Origin: Notoacmeibacter sp. MSK16QG-6
Lineage (GTDB): Bacteria; Pseudomonadota; Alphaproteobacteria; Rhizobiales; Rhizobiaceae
DNA length: 64,000 nt
NCBI RefSeq assembly: GCF_024158145.1
Contig: NZ_JAMYXM010000004.1
Location: 1-64,000, forward strand
Reading direction: 5' to 3'
Positions 16,702 through 26,419 of the stretch are shown in pieces; within the stretch, counting starts at the first letter, position 1, and every line of letters starts with the position of its first letter. Position numbers and translations under genes: made by a program. The notes beneath the pieces were generated by a model, which was given only the letters and a program-made list of their open reading frames with translations, had not been told where the DNA came from and ran no database searches.

Positions 16702-16867
16702 AGCGAAAGCATGCGATGAGAAGAGTTTGCGAGATCCATCGCTGAGCGACACCGGGCAAATTTACATTCCGGCTCACGAGGTCGGTTGAAGTCGTGGCAG
16801 CAGGCTAAACTATCTCTTGGGAGCCGACGCACCAAGGCAACTAGCGCCTCGGCGAGGATGACATGCA

Positions 16868-18184
16868 CTATCGCCCGGTGACACCCGGAAATGCGATCAG
16901 AACGGCCAGAGCCAGCACCTGGAGGCAGATGAATGGAAGGAGCGAGCGGAAGATTTCTCCGAGGCTTATTTCCGGCGGCGCGACCGATTTGAGATAAAAA
17001 GCGGCTGGCCCGAAAGGCGGCGACAGGAAGCTGACCTGCATGTTCATGCAAAACAGCACGCCGAACCAGACTGGATCATAGCCCAGATTGGTGATGATCG
17101 GCACGAAGATCGGCATGGCCAGCAGAGCGATTCCTACCCAGTCCAGGAACATGCCGAGGACGAACAGAATCGCCATCATGAAGAGCAGGACGAAAAGCGG
17201 ATCATCGGAAATGCCGGTCAGCAATGTCTGGATGAAGGCGATGCCGCCCATCAGGTTGAAGACACCGACAAGCGCTGACGCGCCGATGCCGATCCATACG
17301 ATCATGCCAACGGTCTGAAGGGTCTGCAAAGCGGCCCCTTTGAGGAGCGCAAAGCTGAATTCGCCTCGAAGGACGGTCGATACAAGCACGCCCATAACGC
17401 CGACCGCAGAGGCTTCCGTCACCGATGCTATGCCGCCATAAATCGAGCCTAGTACGGCAATCACGACAAGAATGGGCAGTATGAGACCTTTCAGCAGAGC
17501 AAGCCTTTCGCGCCATGGCCGCTCGTCCTCTTCCAGGATCGGGGCGGAGTCCGGATCGGTGTATGCGCGAAAAAGAACATAGGCGACGTAGAAGCCCGCG
17601 AGCATTAGACCAGGCAGGAAGGAGGCGGTGAAAAGTTCGCCAATCGAGACGTTGGCCGTCAGGCCGTAGATGATGAGCACGATTGAAGGCGGCACCATCG
17701 TGCCGAGCGCGCCGCCGGCGCAGACGACGCCGATGGCGAGCCCCCTATCGTAGCCGAGGCGGAGCATTTGCGGCAGGGCCAGCAGGCCGAGCAGGACAAT
17801 CTCTCCACCGATAATGCCCGACATCGCGGCCAGAACGACCGCAACGAAAATGGTCTGGATCGCGACGCCGCCCCGCAAGCGTCCGCCAACCAGTTTCATC
17901 GCATCGAACAGATCGCGGGCGATGCCGGACCGGTCGAGGATTGCCGCCATCAGCACGAACATCGGTACGGAGACGAAAACGAAACTGGAAACGAAGGAGT
18001 AAACGCGACTGGTAATCAGGGGGACGGCCATCGGACCGAACCAGCCAAGCGCGAATACAAGGGCGACGAGCAAAGTGACGAAGGCGAGCGGTATGCCGGT
18101 GACGAGTAGCACCAGCAGCATCGCGAACATCAGATAAGTGGCGGTCTCAACGCCGAGCGCCTGCAGCGATCCGAAGATTTCCAT
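16868..18184 (-). CDS. TRAP transporter large permease (DctM-like)
   Basis: The 438-residue membrane protein has about 12 hydrophobic helices and TRAP large-subunit features such as VPMFVLMAAI and the PPSIVLIIYG block. It takes up the substrate delivered by the binding protein, driven by a sodium gradient in known systems. ATG 18184 lies 1 base after the small-permease stop and is preferred to the earlier ATG at 18217, which sits inside that gene. It is the last gene of gntK-dctP-dctQ-dctM. The gluconokinase partner suggests gluconate or a related sugar acid. Confidence 0.92.
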   Translation of the reverse strand: MEIFGSLQALGVETATYLMFAMLLVLLVTGIPLAFVTLLVALVFALGWFGPMAVPLITSRVYSFVSSFVFVSVPMFVLMAAILDRSGIARDLFDAMKLVGGRLRGGVAIQTIFVAVVLAAMSGIIGGEIVLLGLLALPQMLRLGYDRGLAIGVVCAGGALGTMVPPSIVLIIYGLTANVSIGELFTASFLPGLMLAGFYVAYVLFRAYTDPDSAPILEEDERPWRERLALLKGLILPILVVIAVLGSIYGGIASVTEASAVGVMGVLVSTVLRGEFSFALLKGAALQTLQTVGMIVWIGIGASALVGVFNLMGGIAFIQTLLTGISDDPLFVLLFMMAILFVLGMFLDWVGIALLAMPIFVPIITNLGYDPVWFGVLFCMNMQVSFLSPPFGPAAFYLKSVAPPEISLGEIFRSLLPFICLQVLALAVLIAFPGVTGR

Positions 18185-18185
18185 C

Positions 18186-18758
18186 CTAGCGCCGTCCTCG
18201 TGCGTAGTTGACGGCAAGGATGATGAACTGGACCGCCATGATGCCGAGGACGATGAGCAGGAAACACTTCATCAGACCCGGATAGACGGGGTCCCACGCG
18301 CTACCGGAGCGTTCCAGACGAAATTCGCCGGACGGCGCGAAAGCCGCCCGCTCCACCATCAGCCATGCCGCGTACGCGAACATTGCCGATGCTGCCGCGC
18401 AGATCAGCGAGATCACGACGTCCAGAATGCGGCGTGGCCCGGACGGGATCGCATCGTAGATGAGGACGACACGGATGTGGCTATCGCGGGCGACGCAGTA
18501 AAGGCCGCCATAAACAAAGGCGATGCCGGACAAGAAGATTGTTGTTTCGTGAGCCCAGACCGTGGGCGAATTGAAGAAATAGCGCAGAACCACTTCCTGA
18601 ATGAGGATGAGCATCGCGACGACAATGCCGATTGCGAACAGGAGCCCGCTAGCGGATAAAGCACGGCCAAGGGCGCCTGCCTCCGCTATCGCGCCGTCGA
18701 GCTTTTCGTGCGCGGTTTCGCTTGTCGCCTGATGGGCCGCTGCGGGATCGTCGCTCAT
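18186..18758 (-). CDS. TRAP transporter small permease (DctQ-like)
   Basis: The 190-residue protein has four hydrophobic helices between about 38 and 180, including the family-type TVWAHETTIFLSGIAFVYGG block. TRAP small subunits pair with the large permease. The first 30 residues are hydrophilic. It lies between the binding-protein gene, from which a strong hairpin separates it, and the large permease, which starts 1 base on. Confidence 0.9.
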   Translation of the reverse strand: MSDDPAAAHQATSETAHEKLDGAIAEAGALGRALSASGLLFAIGIVVAMLILIQEVVLRYFFNSPTVWAHETTIFLSGIAFVYGGLYCVARDSHIRVVLIYDAIPSGPRRILDVVISLICAAASAMFAYAAWLMVERAAFAPSGEFRLERSGSAWDPVYPGLMKCFLLIVLGIMAVQFIILAVNYARGRR

Positions 18759-18778
18759 TACCTCTTCCCCTTTTGAAA

Positions 18779-18802
18779 CAGGCCGGCGTCAGGGCCGGCC
18801 TG
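18779..18802 (-). terminator. Intercistronic hairpin after the TRAP binding-protein gene
   Basis: CAGGCCGGC and GCCGGCCTG form a perfect 9-bp stem with a 6-base loop. It lies 23 bases after the dctP-like stop on the minus strand and is followed by TTTC, a weak T tract. Position before the small permease suggests mRNA stabilisation or partial termination. Confidence 0.6.
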
Positions 18803-18825
18803 CTCGGTCGGTTATGATCGCGGCA

Positions 18826-19836
18826 TTACTTCATCAGGCCAGCATCGTTGAGGTAGGTGGTCAGCGTGTCATAGACCTTGCGGGCGTTGTCCGAACGTTC
18901 CGTCACCTTCTCCCATTCGCCCTGGGCGATCTTGCGGAAGCGGGCGCGTTCTTGTGCCGACCAGTCGTGGACGGTCACTTTGCCGGCTTTCTTCGCTTCT
19001 TCGACAGCTGCTTCATCGCGCTCCTTCAAGGTCGAGACCTGCATCTTTGCAAACTCGCGCACCGATTCCTCCAGAGCCGTCTGCTGCTCTTCGCTGAGGC
19101 TGTCCCACTTTTCCTTGTTCATCGAAATCTCGACGAGCGGCATGGAGTGGAAGCCCGGGTAGACCGGATGCTGGGCCACATCGTGCATACCCTGCGCCTG
19201 ATTGGTGGAGAAGACGGTGTAGTCCGCCGCGTCGATGACGCCCTTGTCGAGCGATGTGAAGACCTCCGAACCCGGCAAGTTGACGGGCGCGGCGCCCGCT
19301 GCGGCGAAGACCTGCTGAACGAGACCTTCCGGCGCGCGCATCTTGAGGCCCTTCAGATCGTCCACGCCTTCGAGCGGCACCTTGGAAACGAATGCTTCAA
19401 GACCCGGTGTGGTCGCGCCGATGAAGTGCAGGCCGTAGGGCTCGACCAACTCGTTCATCAGTTCGGCCCCGCCGCCCTCATTCATGAAATCGAACATTTC
19501 CTGCGGGTCGGAATAGGCACCGACCGGATTTGCGATCAGGCCGAAGGCCGGGTCTTTGCCCGCAAAGTAAGAGGTGTCGGTCACATGGCCGTCCAGGATG
19601 CCCGCTGCGATGGCGTCCTGCGTTTCGTTATGGGCAACGATCGATTCGACCGGCAGCAGGTCGATCTTGATGGCGCCATCGGTCTTTTCGCTGACGTTTT
19701 CGGCCCATTTCTGCTGCAATTGGAAATTCGGGTTGCCAGCCGGGTCCGACGACTGGAATCGCAGGGTCATGTCCTGCGCCAGGGCGCTTGTCGCCATGCC
19801 CGCGAATAGCGCGGCGGTGATGATAAGGTTTTTCAT
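18826..19836 (-). CDS. TRAP transporter substrate-binding protein (DctP-like)
   Basis: The 336-residue periplasmic protein has a clear signal peptide (MKNLIITAALFAG to ALAQ, cleavage about residue 20) and the DctP fold. The start at 19836 is fixed by GGGAGG 7 bases upstream; the longer frame from 19914 would run back into the kinase gene. It lies 22 bases after the gluconokinase gene. The ligand is probably gluconate or another sugar acid, on the strength of the kinase and the LacI-type regulator. Confidence 0.93.
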   Translation of the reverse strand: MKNLIITAALFAGMATSALAQDMTLRFQSSDPAGNPNFQLQQKWAENVSEKTDGAIKIDLLPVESIVAHNETQDAIAAGILDGHVTDTSYFAGKDPAFGLIANPVGAYSDPQEMFDFMNEGGGAELMNELVEPYGLHFIGATTPGLEAFVSKVPLEGVDDLKGLKMRAPEGLVQQVFAAAGAAPVNLPGSEVFTSLDKGVIDAADYTVFSTNQAQGMHDVAQHPVYPGFHSMPLVEISMNKEKWDSLSEEQQTALEESVREFAKMQVSTLKERDEAAVEEAKKAGKVTVHDWSAQERARFRKIAQGEWEKVTERSDNARKVYDTLTTYLNDAGLMK

Positions 19837-19858
19837 GATGGTTCCTCCCAGATGATGA

Positions 19859-20356
19859 TTACGCGTTTTGTCGCGTATCGATTGCGAAGTGATGGATCGC
19901 CGCGGCGACCTCATCGATTGGACGGCTGATGTCGACGGTCAGCACACCGTCGCCGGTGGGCGGTTCGAGGTCGGCGAACTGGCTGTCGAGCAAGCTGCTC
20001 GGCATGAAATGGCCGGCTCGTTCTTCCATGCGTTGCGCAATGAGCTCTCTTGAGCCGGTCAAATGAGCGATCAGCAGGTTGTCCAGATGGCCGGCAAGGC
20101 GGTTCCGGTAGGACTGCTTCAGCGCCGAACACGCGATCACCGTATTGGCCGATCGTCCCGCAGCGCGGGCCACTCTATCGATCCAGTCCCAGCGGTCTGC
20201 GTCTGTTAGCGGAACGCCGCGGCTCATCCGTTCGACCGCCTCGGTCGAGTGGTAATCGTCCGCCTCGACGAAACCTGCTTCCATACGCCAAGCCAACAGG
20301 CTGCCAACGGACGATTTGCCCGTTCCGCATACGCCCATGACCAGAACATGCACCAA
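19859..20356 (-). CDS. gntK: Gluconokinase
   Basis: The 165-residue kinase matches GntK in length and motifs: the P-loop GVCGTGKSS at 8-16, DDYHS at 33-37, and CSALKQSYRNRL at about 77-88. It converts gluconate and ATP to 6-phosphogluconate. It is the first gene of the TRAP operon and divergent from a LacI-type regulator. A perfect palindrome lies 34 bases upstream of its start. Confidence 0.94.
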   Translation of the reverse strand: MVHVLVMGVCGTGKSSVGSLLAWRMEAGFVEADDYHSTEAVERMSRGVPLTDADRWDWIDRVARAAGRSANTVIACSALKQSYRNRLAGHLDNLLIAHLTGSRELIAQRMEERAGHFMPSSLLDSQFADLEPPTGDGVLTVDISRPIDEVAAAIHHFAIDTRQNA

Positions 20357-20376
20357 CTTGTCAGCCTCCCACGAAC

Positions 20377-20395
20377 GTCATTCAACATGAATGAC
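20377..20395. repeat. Inverted repeat beside the gnt operator
   Basis: GTCATTC-AACAT-GAATGAC is a 7-bp inverted repeat with a 5-base spacer. Its right arm overlaps the left part of the 18-bp palindrome at 20390-20407 and shares the TGAC/GTCA half site, so it may be a second, weaker site for the same regulator. Confidence 0.4.
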
Positions 20396-20407
20396 AGCGC
20401 TGTCATT
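20390..20407. promoter_or_regulatory. Perfect 18-bp palindrome, probable GntR (LacI-type) operator
   Basis: AATGACAGCGCTGTCATT is identical on both strands, with the central CG that is usual for LacI-family operators. It lies in the 89-base gap between gntK and the divergent LacI-type gene, in position to repress both. The adjacent regulator is the obvious candidate. Confidence 0.78.
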
Positions 20408-20445
20408 ACTTGACAGCTTTGACATCCGTCAAGCATGCCTTTTTC

Positions 20446-21495
20446 ATGAAGCGGAAATTATTCGAGCGTGGGGGACAGGATAAGGATCGGGTCACGCTTG
20501 CCGATGTCGCAGCGCATGTCGGTACATCGACGATTACCGTCAGCCGGGCGATCCGCCGACCGGAAATGGTGAGCGAAGCGCTTCGCAAACGCATCGCAGA
20601 AGCCGTCGATACGCTGGGCTACGTCCCGGACCCCGCTGCACAGGCGCTGGCCTCTCGCCGGAGCCGAGTCATTGGTGTGCTCATCCCGTCCGTCACAAAC
20701 AGCGTTTTTGCAGATGTGCTCAGCGGTCTTTACGATACGGTCGGCAAGACTGCCTATAGCGTACAGGTCGGTAACACGCGTTACGACCCTCTGACCGAAG
20801 AGGAACTGACGCGGGTCTTCATTGGCCAGCGTCCAGCCGGACTGATTGTCGCGGGTATCGACCAGACGTCCAATACAAAAGCGATGCTTGAACGTGCCGG
20901 GTGCCCCGTCATCCAGATCATGGAATTCGCCGACGGGCCGATCGACAGCATGATCGGATTTTCTCATCGCGACGCTGCCAGGGCGGCAACAGAACATCTT
21001 ATCGCGCAGGGCTACAAAGCGCCCGGATTTATCGGCGCACGAATGGACCCGCGCTCGCAGCGACGCCTGAATGGTTTTCGGCAAGCGTTGCAGGAGGCGG
21101 ACATACCGATCGGTTGCCGTGAGATCACCACCGTAGATCCCTCGCGTGTTGGGCTCGGCGCCTCGCTGCTCGATACGCTGCTCGAGCGTGCGCCCGAAAC
21201 GGACGCCGTCTTCTGCAATAATGACGACCTTGCGCTTGGCGTTCAGTTCGGCGCGCAGCGTCGGGGACTTAAAATCGGGGCTGAATTCGGCATTTGCGGC
21301 TTCAACGACCTTGAAGTGATGGCCGCGGCCTATCCAGCGATCACGAGCGTGCGCACCTTTCGTCGCGAAATGGGTATGCTGGCGCTGCAGACGGTTCTCG
21401 ACAACCTCGACGATCCGGAAAAGCAGCCAACGGTCACGGATCTCGGTTACGAGTTGATGGCTCGTGCCAGCACCGACCGCCAAACTGGAAGATGA
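20446..21495 (+). CDS. LacI-family transcriptional regulator, probable gluconate repressor
   Basis: The 349-residue protein has an N-terminal LacI helix-turn-helix (about 16-40, VTLADVAAHVGTSTITVSRAI), the hinge region near AAQALASRRSR, and a periplasmic-binding-type sensor domain to the end. ATG 20446 is preferred; an upstream TTG at 20410 falls within TTGACA and next to the operator, and would add 12 non-family residues. No strong ribosome binding site precedes either. Divergent placement from gluconokinase and the TRAP operon suggests a GntR-like role with gluconate as inducer; this is inferred. Confidence 0.87.
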   Translation: MKRKLFERGGQDKDRVTLADVAAHVGTSTITVSRAIRRPEMVSEALRKRIAEAVDTLGYVPDPAAQALASRRSRVIGVLIPSVTNSVFADVLSGLYDTVGKTAYSVQVGNTRYDPLTEEELTRVFIGQRPAGLIVAGIDQTSNTKAMLERAGCPVIQIMEFADGPIDSMIGFSHRDAARAATEHLIAQGYKAPGFIGARMDPRSQRRLNGFRQALQEADIPIGCREITTVDPSRVGLGASLLDTLLERAPETDAVFCNNDDLALGVQFGAQRRGLKIGAEFGICGFNDLEVMAAAYPAITSVRTFRREMGMLALQTVLDNLDDPEKQPTVTDLGYELMARASTDRQTGR

Positions 21496-21527
21496 ATGCA
21501 TTTTCGCCCGGCGTCAGGTAACGAGAC

Positions 21528-22499
21528 CTAGAGGCGCCGAACTGTGACCGGGCCGGTCTCAGAACTTGTTTTCAGGCGGTTGCGTAGTGGCAGTCCGAAG
21601 GCCGCCGCTTCGATCTCGAAAATATCGCCGTCCTGCGTTTCAATCCCGTCAGCGAATGACAGCGTCGCGGTGCCGAATGTGTGAATGTGAATATCGCCGG
21701 GCTGGCGGAAAACATCGTATTTGAAGTGATGATGCTCCAGATTTGCAATCGCGTGACTCATGTTCGCTTCGCCAGAGAGAAACGGCTTTTCCCAAAGCAC
21801 GGAAGCGTCTCGATGAATGCGCGATACGCCTCGAATATCGTCGGGAAGCTCGCCAACGAGAAGCTCTGGACCGATCGCGCAGGGGCGGAGCTTCGAATGG
21901 GCGAGCCACAGATAATTGTGTTTCTCCGTCACGTGATCTGAAAATTCGTTGGCGAGTGTGAAGCCAAGACGGACGGGGGCACCATCTTCCGCCACTATGT
22001 AAATGCCGGCGATTTCGGGTTCTTCGCCGGCATCCTCTGCAAATGCCGGTGATACGAGGTCGTTGCCGGGACCGACGAGCGTATGACCGTTGCCCTTGTA
22101 GAACCACTCCGGCTGAACACCGATCTCGCCCGGTTGCGGTTTGCCATTCTCCATGCCCATACGAAACATGCGCATTGAGTCGGTCTCGTCGGTAGCGGCG
22201 CTTTCGTGCATCGCGTTGCGTGTGCTCGCGCTGCCCGTATGAGTGAGGCCGGTGCCGGTGACGTGCAGATGCGCCGGGTCCTCGTGTCGTATTGGCGCAT
22301 CGATCATTCCTTCGCGAAGAAGCTCGGAAAGGTCGACGGGGTCTCCAAGGCCGGATGCATCGATGGCCTCGGCGAGGGTCTGTCCGGCGGAAAGGGCCTG
22401 CTTTGCAAGCGCAACAATCGATGACGCGCCCTCAACCACACGAGATTGCTGCCCCCTCCGGCAGATCACACGGCCGTCCTTGGTGCAGCTCAGATGCAT
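21528..22499 (-). CDS. gguC: GguC / AraD1-family protein, probable 2-keto-3-deoxy-L-arabonate dehydratase
   Basis: The 323-residue protein belongs to the FAH-like AraD1/GguC family. The C-terminal two thirds carry the fold (WFYKGNG, then EIAGIYIVAEDG and NYLWLAHSKLRPCAIGPELL). In bacteria with oxidative arabinose degradation, members of this family dehydrate 2-keto-3-deoxyarabonate to 2-ketoglutarate semialdehyde. The ATG at 22499 is supported by GGGAGG 7 bases upstream; the longer frame from 22610 would overlap gbpR. The 2-ketoglutarate-semialdehyde dehydrogenase at 30336 would use its product, so the two ends of the pathway are in this locus. Confidence 0.86.
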   Translation of the reverse strand: MHLSCTKDGRVICRRGQQSRVVEGASSIVALAKQALSAGQTLAEAIDASGLGDPVDLSELLREGMIDAPIRHEDPAHLHVTGTGLTHTGSASTRNAMHESAATDETDSMRMFRMGMENGKPQPGEIGVQPEWFYKGNGHTLVGPGNDLVSPAFAEDAGEEPEIAGIYIVAEDGAPVRLGFTLANEFSDHVTEKHNYLWLAHSKLRPCAIGPELLVGELPDDIRGVSRIHRDASVLWEKPFLSGEANMSHAIANLEHHHFKYDVFRQPGDIHIHTFGTATLSFADGIETQDGDIFEIEAAAFGLPLRNRLKTSSETGPVTVRRL

Positions 22500-22593
22500 G
22501 TCCGTCCTCCCAGTATCCCTCAGTGCGACGGACGCTATCGGATCAGGATATGACGAACAATTGCCGTTTGCAGCATCTGATATATCGAACTCG

Positions 22594-23535
22594 TTAAGTC
22601 TCGCGCCCACCGATCGATTCGGTCAGCATGGTCTTGAAGCGGGCCGCGGCGGGGCTCAACGCGCGTTCGCGCATGCAGACGATAGAATAGACAGGCACGG
22701 TAAGGCGGGCCTCCGTCGCGATAATCGCCAGTCCCTTCGCATTGATCTTATGCGTCAGAAGTTCCGCGACTTCGCGGCTGACCGGCGCTATCGCATCACT
22801 CCGCTCAAGCAGTCCGATTGTGACGAGGAGACTTTGCGTAACGGTGACGTGTCGGGGCTGCCTGGAGCCGGCGCTCCTTATCGCATCCTCAACGACAGTA
22901 CGGATCGGGGCGCCACGCGCCTGCATAACGAAATCGCACTTGGCGAGTTCCTCCAAACCGGCCGGTTCGTCCTGCAAAAAGAGAGGATGACCGTCACGAC
23001 AGAGAAAACACACCTCTTCTGGCGCCACGGGCGTCGCTGTAAATAGCCTCGCATCCGCGCTAGGCGGCAAACGTGCGAGAACAAAGTCATGACGGTCGGC
23101 AACGAGATTACGGATGAGTTCGTCACTCATTCCGGTCTCCACCTCGACCTCCACTTCAGGCGCAATAAGGCGGAAGTCGCTCAATACCGGTACGATACGG
23201 CCAAGCGCCGGGCCAGTCACAGCGCCGATCACGACCGATCCTCCAAGACCGGCCTCCAACTGCTCGACTTCGCTTTCGCCTGCGCGTAACTCGCGCAATA
23301 TATTCGCGGCTCTCCGCGCAACGATGAGCCCTGCCTCCGTCGGACTCATGCCGCGGCTGTGACGCTCAAAAAGCTGCGTACCGTAAAGCTGCTCCGTCTC
23401 TGCCAAAGTGCGGCTGGCCGCCGGCTGAGTGATATTCAGTTCACTGGCGGCGATGGAGAGCTGTCGATGTTCCGCGATGGCGGCGACCAGGCGTATCTGC
23501 CGTAGCGTCAGACGCGACAACAAGTCAAAGCTCAT
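22594..23535 (-). CDS. gbpR: LysR-family regulator, GbpR-like
   Basis: The 313-residue protein has an N-terminal LysR helix-turn-helix (about 14-65, with LSIAASELNITQPAASRTLAE) and a C-terminal ligand-binding domain. In Agrobacterium, GbpR is encoded divergently from chvE and controls it in response to sugars such as arabinose and galactose; the same arrangement is seen here. The ATG at 23535 has GGGAGG about 9 bases upstream; a GTG at 23541 is possible but lies too close to it. Confidence 0.87.
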   Translation of the reverse strand: MSFDLLSRLTLRQIRLVAAIAEHRQLSIAASELNITQPAASRTLAETEQLYGTQLFERHSRGMSPTEAGLIVARRAANILRELRAGESEVEQLEAGLGGSVVIGAVTGPALGRIVPVLSDFRLIAPEVEVEVETGMSDELIRNLVADRHDFVLARLPPSADARLFTATPVAPEEVCFLCRDGHPLFLQDEPAGLEELAKCDFVMQARGAPIRTVVEDAIRSAGSRQPRHVTVTQSLLVTIGLLERSDAIAPVSREVAELLTHKINAKGLAIIATEARLTVPVYSIVCMRERALSPAAARFKTMLTESIGGRET

Positions 23536-23678
23536 TTTCACATACCCTCCCTGATATGGAGCTAGTATGAATTGGTATTTGATCGGTATGCTATCTGTCC
23601 ATAGCCTGTCCCTGCCGTCTATGACGGATCGGGCGATTGAGCTGCGTGAGCAGCGGCCCGAGCCAAGGGAGGAAATCT

Positions 23679-24749
23679 ATGAAACGTTTTACGACGCTGG
23701 CCGCGTCCATCATGCTGGCTGGCACAATGCTGTCCGCTGGACCGGCTCTTTCGCAGGATAAATGCACCGTTGGCATTTCCATGCCGACCAAATCGTCATC
23801 TCGATGGATCGCCGATGGCGAGAACATGCAAAAGCAGTTCGAAGAGAAGGGCTACGGCGTCGATCTGCAATATGCCAATGACGACATTCCGAACCAGCTC
23901 GCCCAGGTCGAGAACATGATCACGAAGGGCGATTGCGCGCTTGTGATCGCCGCCATCGACGGCACGACTTTGACGAATGCGCTGGAAAATGCCGCGGCTT
24001 CTGACATTCCGGTTATCGCTTATGACCGGCTGATCCGCGACAGTGGCGACGTTAGTTACTATGCGACCTTCGACAATTTCAAGGTTGGCGTTCAGCAGGC
24101 GGAGAGCCTGGTCAAGGGTCTCGAAGAACGCTTTCCGGACGCAAAACCCTGGAACGTCGAACTCTTCGGCGGATCGCCGGACGACAACAATGCGTACTTT
24201 TTCTACGATGGCGCAATGAGCGTCCTGCAGCCGCTGATCGACGATGGCTCGGTCAAGATCGTATCCGGCCAGATGGGGATGGATACCGTTGGCACATTGC
24301 GTTGGGACGGCTCCCGCGCGCAGGCGCGGATGGATAACCTTCTCTCCGCCAATTACACCGATGCGCGGGTCCACGGCGTTCTTTCGCCATATGACGGGCT
24401 TTCCATCGGCATCCTATCATCGCTGAAGGGTGTCGGTTACGGATCGGGCGACCTGAAAATGCCAATCGTAACCGGACAGGACGCCGAAATCCCGTCGGTC
24501 AAATCGATCAAGTCGGACGAACAGTATTCGACGATCTTCAAGGACACGCGCGAACTCGCACGCGTCACGGTGGGTATGGTCGAGGCCGTCCTCAGCGACG
24601 GAGAGCCAGAGATCAACAACACGGAAACCTATGACAATGGCGTCAAGGTCGTGCCGTCTTACCTGCTTGAGCCAACGCCGGTCGACAAGACCAACTATGA
24701 AGAAGCGCTTGTCGGCAGCGGTTACTATTCCGACAGTGACCTGAACTAA
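23679..24749 (+). CDS. chvE: Periplasmic multiple-sugar-binding protein ChvE
   Basis: The 356-residue protein matches ChvE throughout: a signal peptide ending at ALSQ, then [32 protein letters not shown] in the middle and the [14 protein letters not shown] block near the end. ChvE binds arabinose, galactose, glucose and other aldoses, and in Agrobacterium also signals to VirA. The ATG at 23679 has GGGAGGAAA directly upstream; the earlier start at 23637 only adds a non-signal segment. It is followed by gguA and gguB. No vir genes are present here, so a transport role is all the context supports. Confidence 0.95.
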   Translation: MKRFTTLAASIMLAGTMLSAGPALSQDKCTVGISMPTKSSSRWIADGENMQKQFEEKGYGVDLQYANDDIPNQLAQVENMITKGDCALVIAAIDGTTLTNALENAAASDIPVIAYDRLIRDSGDVSYYATFDNFKVGVQQAESLVKGLEERFPDAKPWNVELFGGSPDDNNAYFFYDGAMSVLQPLIDDGSVKIVSGQMGMDTVGTLRWDGSRAQARMDNLLSANYTDARVHGVLSPYDGLSIGILSSLKGVGYGSGDLKMPIVTGQDAEIPSVKSIKSDEQYSTIFKDTRELARVTVGMVEAVLSDGEPEINNTETYDNGVKVVPSYLLEPTPVDKTNYEEALVGSGYYSDSDLN

Positions 24750-24766
24750 CCATCGGGGTTCTCCCT

Positions 24767-24798
24767 GCGGGCGGAGCGGCTCTGTCCGTTCCGCCTGC
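24767..24798 (+). terminator. Intercistronic hairpin after chvE
   Basis: GCGGGCGGAGCGG pairs with CCGTTCCGCCTGC over 13 positions, two of them G:U, around a 6-base loop. It starts 17 bases after the chvE stop. No T tract follows, so mRNA protection or partial termination before gguA is more likely than full termination. Confidence 0.6.
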
Positions 24799-24865
24799 GC
24801 ACACGCCACCATACCTAGGAACAGCCGGCGCTTCGTATTGTGCGTCGAGACCAGCAGCAGACGCC

Positions 24866-26419
24866 ATGCACGACGATATCATCCTGGAAATGCGCGGCAT
24901 TACGAAGACGTTTCCGGGCGTCAAAGCGCTCGATGACGTGAACCTGCAAGTTCGACGGCACGAAATTCACGCGCTTTGCGGCGAGAATGGCGCTGGTAAA
25001 TCGACGCTCATGAAGGTGCTGTCCGGCGTCTATCCACACGGCACCTATGACGGCTCGATCCTCTATGACGGCGAAGAGATGCGCTTCTCCTCGATCCGCG
25101 AGAGCGAGCAACAGGGCATTATCATCATCCACCAGGAATTGGCTCTGGTGCCCATTCTTTCAATCGCCGAGAATATCTTTCTCGGCAATGAGATCGCAAA
25201 GCGCGGCGTCATCGACTGGCACGAGATGTGGAAGCAGACCGAAGTGCTTCTCAACCGGGTCGGACTGAAAGAAAAGCCGCAGACGAGGGTCGATCAGATC
25301 GGCGTCGGCAAACAGCAACTCGTGGAAATCGCGAAGGCGCTCTCGAAAGACGTCAAACTGCTCATCCTCGATGAGCCAACTGCCGCCTTACAGGAAAAAG
25401 ATGCAGAAACGCTTCTGAAGCTCATGCGCGAACTTCGAGACCGGGGCATCACCTGTATCATGATCAGCCACAAGCTGAACGAGATTGCCGAGGTGGCGGA
25501 CAATATCACCGTCATTCGCGACGGGCATACCGTCAGCACCATGCCATCGGACCGGCGCGAAGTTCTGGAGAACCGCATTATTCGCGACATGGTCGGTCGC
25601 GACCTGAACAATCGCTACCCTGCGCGCGCCTCTCATATCGGCGAAACACTCCTGGAAGTGCAGGACTGGTCGGTCAGGCATCCTATCCAGACCGATCGGA
25701 CAATCATCAACGATGTGAATCTGAATGTCCGAGCGGGCGAGGTCGTCGGTATTGCAGGTCTTATGGGATCGGGCCGAACGGAACTTGCGATGAGCATTTT
25801 CGGTCGCTCATGGGGCGGTGGGCAGACCGGCAACGTTCTTATCGATGGAAAGATGGCGGACGTTTCCACCGTTCCTCGCGCAATCGACGCCGGACTGGCC
25901 TACGTCACGGAGGACCGGAAATCGCTCGGGCTCATTCTCGACGAGACGATCGTCAAGAACACGACCCTTGCCGCATTGCCGAAGATTTCGCGAAGGGGCG
26001 TTCTCGACGATACGCGCGAGCGGCATGTCGCCGAAGATTATCGCCGCCAGCTCCGTACGCGGACGCCCAGCGTTTTTCAGAAGGCAGGCAACCTTTCGGG
26101 CGGTAATCAGCAAAAGGTGGTCCTTGCCAAATGGCTGTTCTCCGATCCCAAGGTGTTGATCCTCGACGAACCGACAAGAGGCATCGATGTCGGCGCGAAA
26201 TTTGAAATCTACAACATCATCAATGAATTGGCCGGACAGGGCAGGGGCGTTCTCATGATCTCATCGGAAATGCCGGAACTCCTCGGAATGTGCGACCGCA
26301 TCTATGTGATGAACGAGGGCCGCTTCGTTGGCGAACTGACACGGGAACAGGCCAGCCAGGAACGCATCATGGAGGCCATTATCAACGCCGAAAAGGTCAA
26401 CAACCATGTCGACGCTTGA
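24866..26419 (+). CDS. gguA: Multiple-sugar ABC transporter ATP-binding protein GguA
   Basis: The 517-residue protein has two tandem ABC domains. The first has Walker A GENGAGKS at about 38-45 and [11 protein letters not shown]; the second has the degenerate [19 protein letters not shown] and [11 protein letters not shown]. This layout is that of the MglA/XylG/GguA sugar importers. It overlaps gguB by 14 bases. There is only a weak ribosome binding site before ATG 24866. Confidence 0.94.
   Translation: MHDDIILEMRGITKTFPGVKALDDVNLQVRRHEIHALCGENGAGKSTLMKVLSGVYPHGTYDGSILYDGEEMRFSSIRESEQQGIIIIHQELALVPILSIAENIFLGNEIAKRGVIDWHEMWKQTEVLLNRVGLKEKPQTRVDQIGVGKQQLVEIAKALSKDVKLLILDEPTAALQEKDAETLLKLMRELRDRGITCIMISHKLNEIAEVADNITVIRDGHTVSTMPSDRREVLENRIIRDMVGRDLNNRYPARASHIGETLLEVQDWSVRHPIQTDRTIINDVNLNVRAGEVVGIAGLMGSGRTELAMSIFGRSWGGGQTGNVLIDGKMADVSTVPRAIDAGLAYVTEDRKSLGLILDETIVKNTTLAALPKISRRGVLDDTRERHVAEDYRRQLRTRTPSVFQKAGNLSGGNQQKVVLAKWLFSDPKVLILDEPTRGIDVGAKFEIYNIINELAGQGRGVLMISSEMPELLGMCDRIYVMNEGRFVGELTREQASQERIMEAIINAEKVNNHVDA

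Noticed and set aside
20410-20445. TTG start for the LacI-type regulator
   Set aside because: It lies in a TTGACA promoter-like element next to the operator, and the extra residues do not match LacI-family N-termini.
23679-24749. Virulence-signalling role of ChvE
   Set aside because: No vir genes are present in the window, so only sugar binding and transport can be supported.
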